Of a stretch of DNA of 64,000 nt, positions 1-10,507 are shown piece after piece. The stretch comes from Vicia villosa (Eukaryota; Streptophyta; Magnoliopsida; Fabales; Fabaceae): contig NC_081184.1 in assembly GCF_029867415.1 (NCBI RefSeq), positions 73,568,364-73,632,363 on the forward strand, in the 5' to 3' direction. How positions within the stretch are numbered: position 1 is the first letter of the stretch; every line of letters begins with the position of its first letter. The translations under genes were made by a program, and so were the position numbers. Below the pieces are notes generated by a model. The model saw only the letters and a program-made list of their open reading frames with translations, was not told where the DNA came from and ran no database searches.

Positions 1-1017
1 TCCTTGACTTTGTCGGGATCTACTTCAATTCCTCGCTTGCTGACGATGAAACCAAGGAGTTTTCCTGAGTAAACACCAACGATACACTTGTTGGGGTTCA
101 GGCGAAGCCGAAACTTCCGTAAGCGTTGAAATAGCTTTGAAATATTTTGTATATGATCTTCCTCATTTTCTGATCTTGCAATCACGTCGTCCACATAGAC
201 TTCCACTTCATTATGCATCATGTCATGGAAAAGCGTAGTCATGGCTCTTTGATAAGTTGCCCTTGTGTTTTTTAGTCCAAAAGGCATAACGCGGTAGCAG
301 AACGTTTCCCAGGGGGTGATGAAAGTTGTTTTCTCCATATATTCAGGTGCCATTTTGATTTGGTTGTATCCTGAAAATCCGTCCATGAATGAGAAAACGT
401 TGGGTTTTTCTGTACTGTCAACCAACATGTCAACATGTGGTAACGGAAAGTCATCCTTAGGGCTAGCTTTGTTCAAATATCTATAGTCGATGCATACGCA
501 GACTTTTCCATCTTTCTTGGGAACGGGAACAATGTTAGCTAACCACAGAGGGTATTCTGAAGCGACGAGGAAACCAACGTTGATTTGCTTTTGAACTTCC
601 TCTTTGATTTTCATGGTCATCTCCGGATGAGTCCTTCTCAATCTTTGTTTGAAAGGAGGGCATTCTGGTTTTAATGGCAAGTGATGCTCCAATATACTGG
701 TATCCAACCCTGGCATATCCTGATAGGACCAAGCAAGCACATCTGAGAATTCTTTGAGCAGTCGTATCAAACTCTCTCTGATTTCTGAATTGAGCAAAGC
801 TCCGATCTTAACCTCTTTTATGTTTCCATCAGAAGCAAGGTTAATGATCTCTAAAGGCTCATTGTATGACTGAATGGTCTCTTCCCTTTTTTGGAGTATC
901 CAAGAAATTTCTTCTGATATTTCTTTGTCTTCTTCTTTCTGTGCCTCGAATACAGGAAACTCGAAGTTTGGAGAAGTCATGTGATCGCACGTTTCAACCA
1001 GGTTTTTTATGATTAAT
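1..1017 (-). CDS. Ogre A pol: linker and reverse transcriptase, partial
   Basis: Reverse transcriptase exon of element A, open in one frame from the predicted splice acceptor (1017) to the window edge, about 338 codons. It begins with an acidic gag-pol linker. The RT part follows: a PHVDMLVD segment, FSFMDGFSGYNQIKMAP, the MPFGLKN motif near position 275, and the catalytic YVDD near 185-197. RT copies element RNA into DNA in the cytoplasmic particle. Unlike most other reading frames of A, I see no stop here. Family: Ty3/gypsy, Tat/Ogre lineage, from close similarity to D (11492-13973). The C-terminal RT, RNase H and integrase parts lie outside the window. Confidence 0.85.
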
Positions 1018-1345
1018 CTGCATATGTGTGATGAATTTTATTTAGAAAACAAGGGAATACTCAGTGTATGCAGTTAATGGAATGTTTTGATGTTTTTTAA
1101 GGGTGTTTTTTAGGATTACCAATTTCCGAAAAAAGAAAAGGGAAAAACTAACGAAGGAACAAAATGACATTTTTATTTATCGACAGTCACTTATTGAAAC
1201 AAAGACCCTATAAAACAAAACTCTATTGCTTTGGGCAAAGCAAAGAGGGACATTTTCCTAAGAAATAGTAAAATGCAAAGCCCTATGAAACATCTCTTCA
1301 TCACGGGCTACGGTGAAAGGACAAAATAACGGTGAAAGTTTTTAC
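1018..1345 (-). other. Ogre A intron between protease and RT exons
   Basis: Predicted intron of 328 bp on the minus strand. The donor GTAAAAAC begins at 1345 and the acceptor ATATGCAG ends at 1018. Removing it joins AA of a lysine codon to A of the next exon, giving K-L-I-I-K-N in frame with the RT exon, while the unspliced reading hits TAA at once. The position and frame phase are the same in D. An intron between protease and RT is a known Ogre trait (partial splicing was reported for pea Ogre). Splicing here is inferred from sequence only. Confidence 0.75.
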
Positions 1346-1522
1346 TTAGGAGTGCGAACAATAGTCTAAACTTCAACCGTTGTCCAATAGTGGCGAACCC
1401 CATTGTGCACTATATAATATGGTATTTTAGGCTTGAGTTGGCCTGGGGTAGATCTTGATTTACCAACCACTGTCTTTACAACACTCAGACGATCTTCTTC
1501 TGCTTCAGCGGATTGAGTGGTG
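1346..1522 (-). pseudogene. Ogre A pre-intron linker, last coding piece
   Basis: Minus-strand remnant that matches the end of the D linker ORF: an EAEEDRLSV segment, then a YYIVHNGVRHYW segment (YIIHRGVRCYW in D), then the exon end. It contains at least one TAG stop near 1371 where a CAG codon would fit. The reading frame is further broken where solo LTR B was inserted just upstream. The function of this region between protease and RT is not known to me. Confidence 0.65.
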
Positions 1523-1527
1523 TATGT

Positions 1528-1769
1528 TGTAACACCCTTCTAAACCCCCGCGACAATTAAAATAAAAATCAGAGTAAACATAAAACAAGTGTGCCACAAT
1601 TAAGAAAATAATTAAAAACCATAAGTTGTTCGTCATGCTTTATTAGGAACGATTCGCAAAATTATCAAAATACATCATCGGCACAGCGAAATGTCATTCA
1701 TCGGTATCGTAAGACATCACCAAAACATAAACCAAACGATACATAATCCAAAACAATAAAATAGAGTAT
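1528..1769 (-). mobile_element. Solo LTR B (Tekay-like), left piece
   Basis: Left 242 bp of a solo LTR whose other part is 49292-50943. It begins TGTAACACCC and the right piece ends GGGTGTTACA, the same terminal inverted ends as the LTR of element G. It is flanked by the 5-bp TSD TATGT (1523-1527 and 50944-50948). No internal region or second LTR lies between the TSDs apart from the later insertion C, so it is a solo LTR left by recombination between two LTRs. Orientation is minus, judged against G. Element C interrupts it at AGTAT (1765-1769). Confidence 0.85.
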
Positions 1770-3532
1770 TGTCGCACGCTCGCGAAAAAATGAACAGAGT
1801 CGCCACCAATATATTTATCCCATAAGGGAAAGGAATATCAGGAAACCTAGGTACGGGAGTCGGTTACGCGAGGGGAAGGTATTAGCACCCCTCGCGCCCA
1901 TCGTACTCGATGGTATCCACCTATGTTTGTTTCTATCTAAAGGGTGTGCACTATGTCTATGTCTACATGTGAATGCATGCAAAAAGAAATACGGGGAAAA
2001 GAAGGAATTATTTACAAATGTGCTCGTTCAAGCCCCGCGACTTGATGCCTACGTATCCTTTTCAGGAATCAGAGCGCCGTAGTTCGGCTCAAGATTTTTT
2101 GTTTGTTTTTGTGTTTTTTAGTTGGGCGGAGTTAACACTCGCGCTCTTGCTTAAGGGATCGCCTAGGATGCAATAGAGCGGAGATAACAATGCCCTAAGA
2201 AAGGAGAGAAGAGAGAGAGTTTGAGTGTTTCAAGGAAATCCCTAAGGCAAGGGAAACTCGAGTTACTCTTTGGTTTGTGTCTTTTAGAGTTTGGGAACTT
2301 ACGCCCGAATGGTTCCCTAAAGCAAGGGAGATCCAAGCACTCGAATGATTCCCTAAAGCAAGGGAGATTCAAGCTTCCATTCCCTTTTTAATGATTTTCA
2401 CTTTTTTATTAATGTTTTATTGTGTTTTCTTTGTATTTTTTAAAGGGGATTTTATTTTGATATTTGTTAAGTGTTTTAGGTTGAAAAGAAAAAAGGATGA
2501 GATGGGGGAGACTAGCCTATTTTCTAAGCCTAGAGTTATTGTAATTCCTAATAGAAAGGAGGAAGAAGTTATTTTGGTACTTCACAATATAAGAAAGTAT
2601 TCACAAAAATAAAAGGAACAAAATCTAAACTATTTATGAAAATATTCACAAGCAATTTTGTATTTTATTCATGTTAGAAACTAATTTTGAATTAACAAAA
2701 AAACTATTTATTTTTTATGGTTTATCAACCAATCAAAAACCAAGGAAATTATCAAATAAAATTCCAATTAAAAGAAAACAAAATTCCTAAAAATTTTAAT
2801 TGGTTGGAAAAAAATTTTTGATTTTTATTAGAGTGGAAAATGATTTTTTAAACAAAAATTAAAGAAAGAAAGCAAAACAATTAATAAAGCTGTACAGGGG
2901 GTGAGTTAGCAAAGTTAATATGAACTGAAATCATGTTAAAGCAAAACTGGGCTAGGAAAACAGGGGGTGGAAAAAGTAAGGCGCATCAGGCCCATGGTCC
3001 TTAAGCTGGTGGTGCACTAGTACATGAGGGGTGTATCTCAGAAACAGGGCAAGGCCCAAGCGCACTATGGCCCAACGTTTCACTCACTAACCTTCCCCAT
3101 TTTATTTTCCACTTTTTTATTCATTTTATTTACTCAACATCTTATTTTTTGGACCATGGTTTATTATGTGAAACGTGACACAAAGACTTGTATCAATTGG
3201 TGCACCTCATTTTAAGTGACTAAAAAACAAAATAACCTTCTGGCGAATCAGAACGCACCACCTAATATTTCAATGATTGTGATAAGACAAAAAACAACAA
3301 CAAGCTGGGAACGATGGCCAATAATGGAAGGCCACGTCATGAGCGGACCCACAACCATGCAAATGCAAACAGACGCCGGAGCAGAGCTCCGGTCATCTTC
3401 TCCGGCCTGCACCACCACCAGCGGCCACTTAAAACACCCAGAAATGAACGCATCCGCCACCGTCCGACTCGGATTTTCGCATAGATCGCGGATCTACCAT
3501 TAGTTTTCAGTGATCCTTCTTATAACCTCTTT
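1770..3532 (-). repeat. 3' LTR of C, distal part (split by D)
   Basis: This part of the 3' LTR of C lies left of inserted D and matches 44964-46737. It starts TGTCGCACGCTCGCG, the downstream end of the LTR in element orientation. Position 3528-3532 is the CTCTT target site of D. It holds the three small inverted repeats annotated at 2239-2365 and an A/T-rich stretch (2390-2900). The short ORFs here (for example 3216-3503) recur in the other LTR copy but show no protein family features. Confidence 0.9.
2239..2365. repeat. Three copies of a TCCCT/AGGGA inverted repeat in the C LTR
   Basis: TCCCTAARGCAAGGGA (stem TCCCT/AGGGA, loop AARGCA) occurs at 2239-2254, 2314-2329 and 2350-2365, and again in the other LTR of C (about 45471-45597). 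Each copy can fold into a 5-bp stem. The flanks (GAGATCCAAGCACTCGAATG and similar) are also partly repeated. Confidence 0.8.
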
Positions 3533-4164
3533 GTCGCGGGGAAAAATCGTATCTTTTTTCGGGATGAGACGCCTGATGCCTTCTTTGGGCTCGAGTGCTC
3601 AAAAAATGATTTTTCTTTTGTTTCGACCAAACTTTTTATTGTTTCCAAAGTAGGAAAAGGAAAAAAGCTGCAATAACCTTAAAAGTGGGGGAGAGATTCC
3701 GGGTAAGAGGGTTGGTTATACGAAGGGAAGGTATTAGCACCCAACGTATCTATAGTACTCTATAGGTTTCTTTGTTATGTTTGTTTCATTCTATGTTATG
3801 GAGAGGTTCTTGTGAGATAGGTGGGACCTAGGGTGTTTGTTTGATTATGCTCGCAAAGATCATCGCGATCCTCTGCATACATATCCCTTAGAGGGAATCA
3901 GAGCATCTGTAGCTCGGGGTCTACGGGTGCTAAGGTTTGAGTGGTTTGAGGGAGAAGTTTTGCTCGCCAAGGATACGACCTTGTGCCTACGTATTCTCAA
4001 AGGGATGTTGAGAAAGTCAGAGCAATCGTAGTTCCCACTTATGCTAGTGGAAGCAAAGGAAAAGAGACAAATGTCATCTCAATGTTCGATGTATCTAATC
4101 TATATCATCACATACATCTGTTTGATTTTGTTTGAAAATCTTTTCATTATAAGCCCTGGGCCAT

Positions 4165-4376
4165 GCCACTTATGGCGCTTAGAATGATAAAGATGTTTTT
4201 TTTAAGCCAGCCTTGTGGCAAAAACTTTCAATGAAGTCAGCCTTGTGACAAAAAGTTTTGATTAATCAGCCAGCCTTGTGGCAAAAGTTTCAATGAAGTC
4301 AGCCTTGTGACAAAAACTTTGATTAATCAGCCAGTATGGTGGCAAAAAGGTTTGATTGATTAGCCAGCCTTGTGGC
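4165..4376. repeat. Array of seven GCCA/TGGC and GTCA/TGAC hairpins, D 3' LTR
   Basis: Short inverted repeats spaced 29-33 bp at 4206-4219, 4236-4249, 4269-4282, 4298-4311, 4330-4343 and 4363-4376. Each has a 4-bp stem and 6-nt loop, GCCTTG in five and GTATGG in one. Stems alternate between GCCA/TGGC and GTCA/TGAC, so both arms changed together. A seventh (4165-4176) has stem GCCA/TGGC and loop CTTA. A run of A follows most copies. The 5' LTR has the same array at 21716-21886. Confidence 0.85.
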
Positions 4377-4527
4377 AAAAAAGTTAAGTTGATTGATTGA
4401 TTGATTGATTGTTTGTGATGATATAGAAGAGATACTCCTATCATAGAGATGATAAATGTCTAATCTCCTAGGGTATTTGATTTGGATATTGGGGATGCTT
4501 ATAAGAAGCCCGTGGGTCCTTGTACGA

Positions 4528-4776
4528 AGCCCAAGAGGAGGCTATTCGAGGGTCCTTGCATTGTAAGCCCAAGAGGAGGCTAGGGGAGGGACAATCGAGG
4601 GTCCTTGCATTGTAAGCCCAAGAGGAGACTATGGGAGGGACAAGTCGTTTGTACGAAGCCCAAGAGGAGGCATGGTATAGTTGGTTTGAGCTCTTAGAGC
4701 GATTTCACCGGGAAACCATACTCTATGTCCTAACCTAAACTAGGGAGATTCTTTGCACGAAGCCCAATAGGAGGCT
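4528..4776. repeat. Five copies of an AGCC/GGCT inverted repeat in the D LTR
   Basis: AGCCCAAGAGGAGGCT (stem AGCC/GGCT) begins at about 4528, 4566, 4615, 4657 and 4761, with small changes in each copy. The copies sit in a larger degenerate repeat that includes GAGGGTCCTTGCATTGTA. It lies next to the hairpin array at 4165-4376, and the 5' LTR has the same block at about 22040-22290. Confidence 0.75.
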
Positions 4777-5871
4777 ATGGGGAACCTAGTGTTGTACTAA
4801 GTTGAACAAGTATATATAACACGATCACAAATATGAACAAGTACGAACAAATATGAACAAGTACATGAACAAATATGAACAAGTATGAACAGTTATATAT
4901 GACAAGGTGTGTGTATACAATGGAGTTTATGAAGGAAATATACCTGTAAGCATGATCCGTTTGTATACACGGCGGCTCGGGACTTATACTCGGGGAGAGG
5001 CCCATTGAGTTTATTCAAAAGCTATGTAAACAAGTATTTACAAAAGGGCTCGGGACTTATACCTACATGGAGGCCCATGGTATTTTTGGGAAGATTTAAA
5101 GGAAACCTTCATTTTTGATTTGTTATTCGAAGTTAAAAAACAAACTGATCGAGGTATGTACAAAAAAAAGTGTATGTACAATGAAATACCTAATTTCATG
5201 TAAGGGAATGGGACTTATACCTATGTGGAGGCCCAGATTGATTTTTGAAGAAAAAACCCTAATTTTGATCTTGTTACAGGAGGGTTTAAATCAATTTGGA
5301 TCGCGGTATAAAAAGATAGGCGTATATACAATGAAAAACCTAAATTTATACAAAGGAATGGGACTTATACCATAAGGGATGCCCCGGTTTTTTTAGAAAA
5401 CCAATTGATCAATCCAAAAAGATTTAATCAAGAGTTTTTGAAAGGAGAACCAAAAAGAAATGGTTTTGAAAGCGATTTGTTTTGTAAAACGACGATCGTT
5501 TGTTTTAAAATGGTTTGAATTTTTGAAAGAAATCAATTTAATTAAGATAAAAGCAAAGATTATACTTAATTAATACCTAAATGATTAGGGTTTGGATCAC
5601 AAAATATTTACAAGTAGTTAACTTTTGAAAAATCAAATGAAAAACAATTTTTAAAGTATTTAAAAACACTTAAAAACATGTCATTTTAAATCCATTTAAA
5701 AATGTATTAAATAAATATTTTTTTGTTATTTTTTTGGATGTTCATAAAATATATATATTAAACAAAGAGTGTGCAAAAAATGAAGTGGAAATGATGATTT
5801 TGATTGGTTAAATTAATGGATGAAGTTGTGTAAAAAAATTAAAGAAAATAAGTGATAAAAAAGAATGGTTT

Positions 5872-5949
5872 GGCCCTTAGGAGTGTTGAACTCGTGACCT
5901 TGAGGTCATTACTCAAAAACTTAGCCAACTGGACCATGCGCGTGGTCTG
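5872..5949 (-). other. tRNA-like segment inside the Ogre LTR
   Basis: On the minus strand this has an A-box-like TGGTCCAGTTGGCTAAG, a 5-bp anticodon-type stem TTGAG/CTCAA with a 7-nt loop TAATGAC, a short variable stretch, and a T-arm-like ACGAG TTCAACA CTCCT with a B-box-like core. The D arm and acceptor do not pair well, so it is not a functional tRNA gene. It looks like a tRNA-derived (SINE-like) piece captured in the LTR. The other LTR carries the same segment (23459-23536), so it predates this insertion. Confidence 0.45.
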
Positions 5950-6891
5950 TTTAACATTTGCAACGAATAGATTATATTACAAACTCAATTTTCAAATTTC
6001 CTTCGCAGAAAAATGGCGCCAAGAACACACCCTAATTTGATTTTTGAAAATTCTGAAAACTGAACCAAATTGATCAAGTGAAGGGTCTATCTCACTCGTT
6101 TTTTCACGAGGATCATGATGGTGTCCTCATAATTCATTTATTTTTGCTCTAAGGTGATCAATTTTGTGATGAACACGAAGAACCCTAATTCTGAATTTGA
6201 ACATGAAATCGTGTATGATTGATGAATTGTGAAATTGATTGAGGGCTATTGATCAGTGATAGTGCAGAAACAAGATGGCAACTCAATTTTTCATTTATGA
6301 TGCATGTATGTATGAGTTTGAAGTTCATGAGGCTTACCTTCAAAAACGGCCAAACTGGAGATTGAATTCTGAGTTGGAGGTGTTGTAGATGCTTTGTAAT
6401 GATCTGGATAGCTTCAATGATGATTATAGAACATGTCTGAATGCTTGGAGTGGACTGAATTCATCTGAGCATAGCCATGGGACCCGATCTGCAGAGCTAT
6501 GGAGTGAGGATCGAATTTGATGATTTTGGTGTTTTAGATCATGTATGATGGTTGGAACAGTTCATATGAAGCATATGGATGATGTTTAGAAGGTTAGTTT
6601 GGACAGATATGGCTTGGCATGAGAATTGGCATGATAAGGTTCACCATATGCAAACATGGAGGTTGAAGAGTGATTCTGAGTTTTAAGTGTTTTTGGGGGG
6701 TGTGAGTGGATCAAACACATCCCATATGATGTTTATGAGATGTTAGAACCATCACTTTGGCCAATACTTCAAGGATTTGGAGGTTGAGTTTTCTACCTCT
6801 TTGAAACTCATGAAACTTGCAACTTAAGAAAGAAGAGAGAAAACCTATGATTGTGAGGTTTTGGTGTGATTTGAAGAGTGATTTGAACCTC

Positions 6892-6899
6892 TATTTATA
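6892..6899 (-). promoter_or_regulatory. TATA box, D 3' LTR
   Basis: TATAAATA on the minus strand within CCTATAAATAGAGG, about 1.6 kb into the LTR in element orientation, so the sequence upstream (7.0-8.49 kb) would be U3. It is the only strong TATA motif I see in this part of the LTR and is conserved in the 5' LTR (24479-24486). Confidence 0.65.
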
Positions 6900-8486
6900 G
6901 GCCAAGGATTCTGAATGCAGAGCTTTGCAAGTTGATCAAAGAATGGTGATTTGGCATTTGGAGATAAAATGGAATCTTTACATTAAATGCAAATGGTTAA
7001 AAGTGACTTAACCATGGTTAATCTTCCAAGCTTCTTATCCTCTTCCATTCTGATCTTCAAATCAGAAAATATCTCTCAATTATTGCATTGATGCATCATT
7101 ACTTGCATTATAGATCATATAGTATTGAAACTTAGTGAAAATGGTTTGAAATTTCAAGTGAAAATGATCACTAAATGCATAATTCAAAGCCATAGCTATG
7201 CTCAATATTTTTTCATTCTCTTGGACATTTTGGAAAGCTCATGTTATGCACTTCAAATCCCTAGTTGAAAGTTTCTTCAAGACCTTTAAGGAAATGGGTG
7301 AAAAAGATCCATGAACTTTGAGAAAAATGAGATTTCAAGTGAAATTTTCAAAAGATACCAACTTTGAAGCTCCATATCTCTTAAATGGTTGATCTTTTGG
7401 AAAATCATTTTATGTGACAAAGTTGTTTATTGGATCAAAATCTACAACTTTCATGTTGGAAGTTTTTTTCAGTTTGTAGGTGAAATTTTGAGTTATTCCC
7501 TTCCAAAGTTTGGAAAAAACCAATGAAAAACACTTAGAAAATTTTTTAAGTATAAAAGTCAAACTTTTGACTTTTTGATTCTTGATTGATTTTCTTGATT
7601 TTTCTTGATCAAATGACTTCATATATCATATATTGATGATTCAAAACTTCAAAAGTCATGGTTGACCAAAATTCCCCAAAAGTCAATGGTGATCTTGTAC
7701 AGTTGACTTTTTCAGACGAATCGCGTTTCTGGAGATTTCAAATGAACCAGGCTATCCTCACCAAATGAGTGGTATGAATGGATCACATTAAGTTATTGGA
7801 GGACCTTGAGCCATAGTTTAATTTGTGGCACCATGTTCTGATTAAAAAGTCAGTGGTTCAAGTGAATTAGGTCAAAAACCCTAATTGTCGACCTGATGAA
7901 ATTGATGACTGTGGGTCTTGAATTGAGATGTAATTTCCATTGGATATTGTCATAGGGATTATTTGAAGATGATTGAAACCTTTGACTGATCCCCTGGAGC
8001 TTTTTAGGGTTTCCCAAATGTGATCCTTGATTTCAGTCCCTGATAGTTCAAAAACCCTAATCTGATGATTTGAAATTTCACTGTTGATCAGTCCCTGTGT
8101 AGGGGATGTCTTGAGCCAATATATTAGGTCAAAATGATGTACTTGGGGTCTTGAGGTCATGTCCCAAGTCATTAGGTCAAATCCTGAGCAAAAGTCAGGG
8201 GTATGCTATCTTCAGTCAAAACCCTAATCTGATTGATTCAAAGTCTCTGAGCTTGTTGAAATGAATCTTTGAGGACCAAATGTTGATTGTTGATGAAGAT
8301 AGTTCCTTTGAGATGAAGGGAGAACAAAACCCTAATTGGTTGTTACTTGTACTGATGAATAATTTCTTGATTAAACCTTGCCGAGCACAAGTAGCAAACA
8401 CAAGCTATGCAATTTGTTAGAGATGCAAATGATGCATATGCAAATGATATGAGGTGGTATCTTAGGTCAAAAATTGGGGTATGACA

Positions 8487-8500
8487 GATGCCCCTATTTA
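8487..8500 (-). promoter_or_regulatory. Polypurine tract of Ogre D
   Basis: The minus strand reads TAAATAGGGGCATC directly before the LTR start TGTCATACCCC. This is the expected site of plus-strand DNA priming. C has TAAATAGGGGCAGC in the same place, so the core AAATAGGGGCA is shared by both elements. Confidence 0.75.
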
Positions 8501-8792
8501 AGTTTCTTCAACCTGAGACATGAAGATTGAAAATCTTCGTTTTGATAGGGTGGAAGAGACTTAAACATCAGAAGACGCAAATTTTGGACCTAAGATACCA
8601 AAATCGCGAATGATGCTAGGATATCTCTACCAAGGGGATATCAAGAACTGACTCCATTGGGGAAAAGAGATCGGGAAGGATGTCTCAATCCGTTTTAGAA
8701 AGAGAATCCGTTTTTCTCTTCGGGAAAGCAAGTGTATGCTTCACCGGGGAATGATAGCTTTGTGAGAAAAGCTTACCTATCGACATTATCGA

Positions 8793-9093
8793 CTATCAGT
8801 ACAGGGATAGACTTGTTAATAATGCGAAGGTGAAAGGTATGAAACTGTATTACCGACTATCAGCATGGTGATAGACTTGACATGGTAAAAAGAGTTTCAA
8901 AGGTTCGGTTAATATTACCGACTATCAGCATGATGATAGACATGTTAAATAATATAACCAGAACAAAAAGGTTACCGACTACCAGCCTCGTGATAGTGGT
9001 TCTGAAGACAAGATCAATTATCAGCCGAGTGATAAAATGATTCTGGAGACCTTGCTAGGGAAATTACTGGTTATTCAGCCTTGTGAACAGTAA
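8793..9093. repeat. Train of six covarying hairpins in the D 3' UTR
   Basis: Inverted repeats at 8793-8810 (CTATC/GATAG), 8857-8874 (CTATCA/TGATAG, loop GCATGG), 8922-8939 (same stem, loop GCATGA), 8979-8996 (CTACCA/TGATAG, one mismatch, loop GCCTCG), 9018-9035 (TTATCA/TGATAA, loop GCCGAG) and 9064-9093 (TTACTG/CAGTAA outer and TTCA/TGAA inner, loop GCCTTG). The change from C-G to T-A at the stem base and the changed last stem keep pairing. Spacing is 41-65 bp with little similarity between stems. Confidence 0.85.
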
Positions 9094-9786
9094 TAAGGCC
9101 CTGATTGTCACATGGTCTTCATGATTGATTTCCTAGAAAGGAAAAGTCTTTTGGAAGAGACATAAACTGCTCAGATGATGAGGCTATTGTTTATGGTTCA
9201 ACTTTTCTTGACTCTATTTGAGGAATCAGAATTTGAATCTCTGGTAAAGACAGGGTTCTAACCAAGAATGAATTGGAAAGAAACGGTCAAACAAGACTTT
9301 GTACCCATGAGGAATGAACTCAACGGGATTTTCTCTTTCGTTTTGAGAGGAGAAGATTGAAGCAACCTTCTTCCACGAGGAATGATCTCAGTGGGGAACT
9401 GGAGAAAGAAAATGTTCTTTTTACTTATGGGTGACAACCTACTGGAGAGATGACATGCCCATACCTCTTTTTTTTTCTTCTTTCTTCTTTCTTTTTTTTT
9501 TGGATAGATATATCCTGAACAAATGATTTCGAAGCAAACATTGAAAAATGCAAGAATGCATAAATGATGCAAATATGTATGAATGACGAATGTGATGAAT
9601 GTAGCATGCATACTGACGAAATTGACGGACAAAGAAGTGTATACTGGAGACAGACCGACGTCGCAATACAACCAGATACTTGGAAAATGTTCTTCAACAC
9701 GGTGCAGATAATACAGTTGATGAATGGTGTTGCGTGCTTTAAACTTCTCTGAGGAAGATAAGCATATTTTCTTATTGAGATGGAAG

Positions 9787-9868
9787 AACTTCTTCACTGG
9801 AGATAGAAAATCTTCGTCACTGGGGATAAAAGACCTTCTTCACTGGGGATAGAAGAGCTTTTCCTATC
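9787..9868. repeat. Three 27-30 bp direct repeats
   Basis: Three tandem units around CTTCNTCACTGGRGATARAA, each able to pair CTTC or TTC with GAAG or GAA at its ends. They lie in the 3' UTR of D between the two hairpin groups. Confidence 0.65.
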
Positions 9869-10338
9869 ATAATCTTTGATTCATCCTATGGAGATAGCTG
9901 TTGATGTTCCTTCGGTTGTTCACCACTCAAAGGAAAGTTTCGCTTTTATTTTGAAAAAGAAAAGTAAATTCATTTAAAACTTTTTTTCTCTTTTTTTTTT
10001 CAAAAGTGAATAACACAATTAAAGCGTCATTTTGCAAGCTAGAAGAAATCAAGAATTGCAAACAAATGGGCACAAGGCTCAAATTTATTTAATAGGATGG
10101 TAACCAGCTAAAGGCGTGATTCCATAGAGTATTTACAAAAGTTGGAAATGGTAATTATGCGGAAAAGGCTACATTGAAAGCAATAACCACTATTCCCCCT
10201 AACAACTTTGAGTTCCAACTGTGCTTGTCGCTTCAGATTGGCGATGATTTGATCGAAGATCCTTCGATGGAAAAGACGATTCAGGTGACGAAGTACAGAC
10301 TGATGCAGTTACTTTGTCATAAATCCTTAATTTTTGCC

Positions 10339-10485
10339 TAGATTGCCCTTTCAGGTTTTCAATCTACCAGGATGAATTTTTTTCTGTTTATTGTCTCCAA
10401 TTTTTTCCTGGACCGCCCTTTCGGGTTTTTAGTCCACCGAGACGCTCATTTTTGCCTAAGTCGCCCTTTGCGGGTTTTCGACTTA
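10339..10485 (-). repeat. Three two-part hairpins just after the Ogre D integrase
   Basis: Three units at 10339-10366, 10409-10436 and 10457-10485 (plus coordinates). Outer stems are TAGATTG/CAATCTA, TGGAC/GTCCA and TAAGTCG/CGACTTA: different sequences, pairing kept. In the element RNA (minus strand) each has an A-rich strand of 4-5 A then an inner hairpin of CCU-GAAA-GGG, CCC-GAAA-GGG or CCC-GCAAA-GGG, two of them with GNRA tetraloops. They sit 22-170 bp downstream of the integrase stop codon. Confidence 0.85.
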
Positions 10486-10507
10486 CCGAGTTGTTCTTTT
10501 GTATTTT

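Larger units (their letters stand above)
1..1527 (-). mobile_element. Ogre-type Ty3/gypsy element A, 3' part (continues at 50949)
   Basis: This is the left fragment of the oldest element in the window. Read on the minus strand it holds the last pre-intron coding piece, the intron and the start of the RT exon, and it runs off the left edge inside the RT domain. It aligns by eye with element D (position 3 here corresponds to about 12960 in D), so the missing RNase H, integrase and 3' LTR should lie left of the window. The sequence stops at the TSD TATGT (1523-1527) of solo LTR B and resumes after the second TATGT (50944-50948). Around that point D has the continuous counterpart (about 14500-14540), which supports the join. 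Confidence 0.85.
3533..8486 (-). repeat. 3' LTR of Ogre D (4954 bp)
   Basis: TG...CA bounded LTR, nearly identical to 21040-26032. Differences seen: scattered substitutions, a 42-bp block (7510-7551) present here and lost from the other copy between AAGT repeats, and a short AT run (5747-5759) where the other copy has about 90 bp. It contains, in plus order, a hairpin array (4165-4376), an AGCC/GGCT array (4528-4776), four copies of GGGACTTATAC (about 4978, 5052, 5210, 5360), a tRNA-like segment (5872-5949) and the TATA box (6892-6899). Confidence 0.95.
8501..10507 (-). other. 3' untranslated region of Ogre D
   Basis: About 2 kb between the integrase stop and the PPT with no credible gene; the ORFs around 9258-9797 have no family features and overlap a T-rich run. 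The region is dominated by small repeats: the hairpin train at 8793-9093, three 27-30 bp units around CTTCTTCACTGGGGATAGA (9787-9868), and three two-part hairpins at 10339-10485. Repeat-rich, fast-changing 3' UTRs are known for Ogre-type elements and have been proposed as a source of satellite DNA. Confidence 0.75.

Noticed and set aside
3216..3503. ORF of 95 codons recurring at 46434-46751
   Set aside because: It recurs only because both lie in the LTRs of C. The end differs between copies and no domain is visible.
5115..5375. Plus-strand ORF of 86 codons present in both D LTRs
   Set aside because: It is antisense to the element, and the repeated GMGLIP-type ends come from the GGGACTTATAC repeats.
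5872..5949. Functional tRNA gene
   Set aside because: The acceptor and D arms do not pair, loop position 33 is not T, and the segment repeats with the LTR.
9258..9797. Minus-strand ORF of 179 codons after the D integrase
   Set aside because: It has low complexity with a K/R run from a T-rich tract and overlaps direct repeats in the 3' UTR. No homologous frame in A or C.
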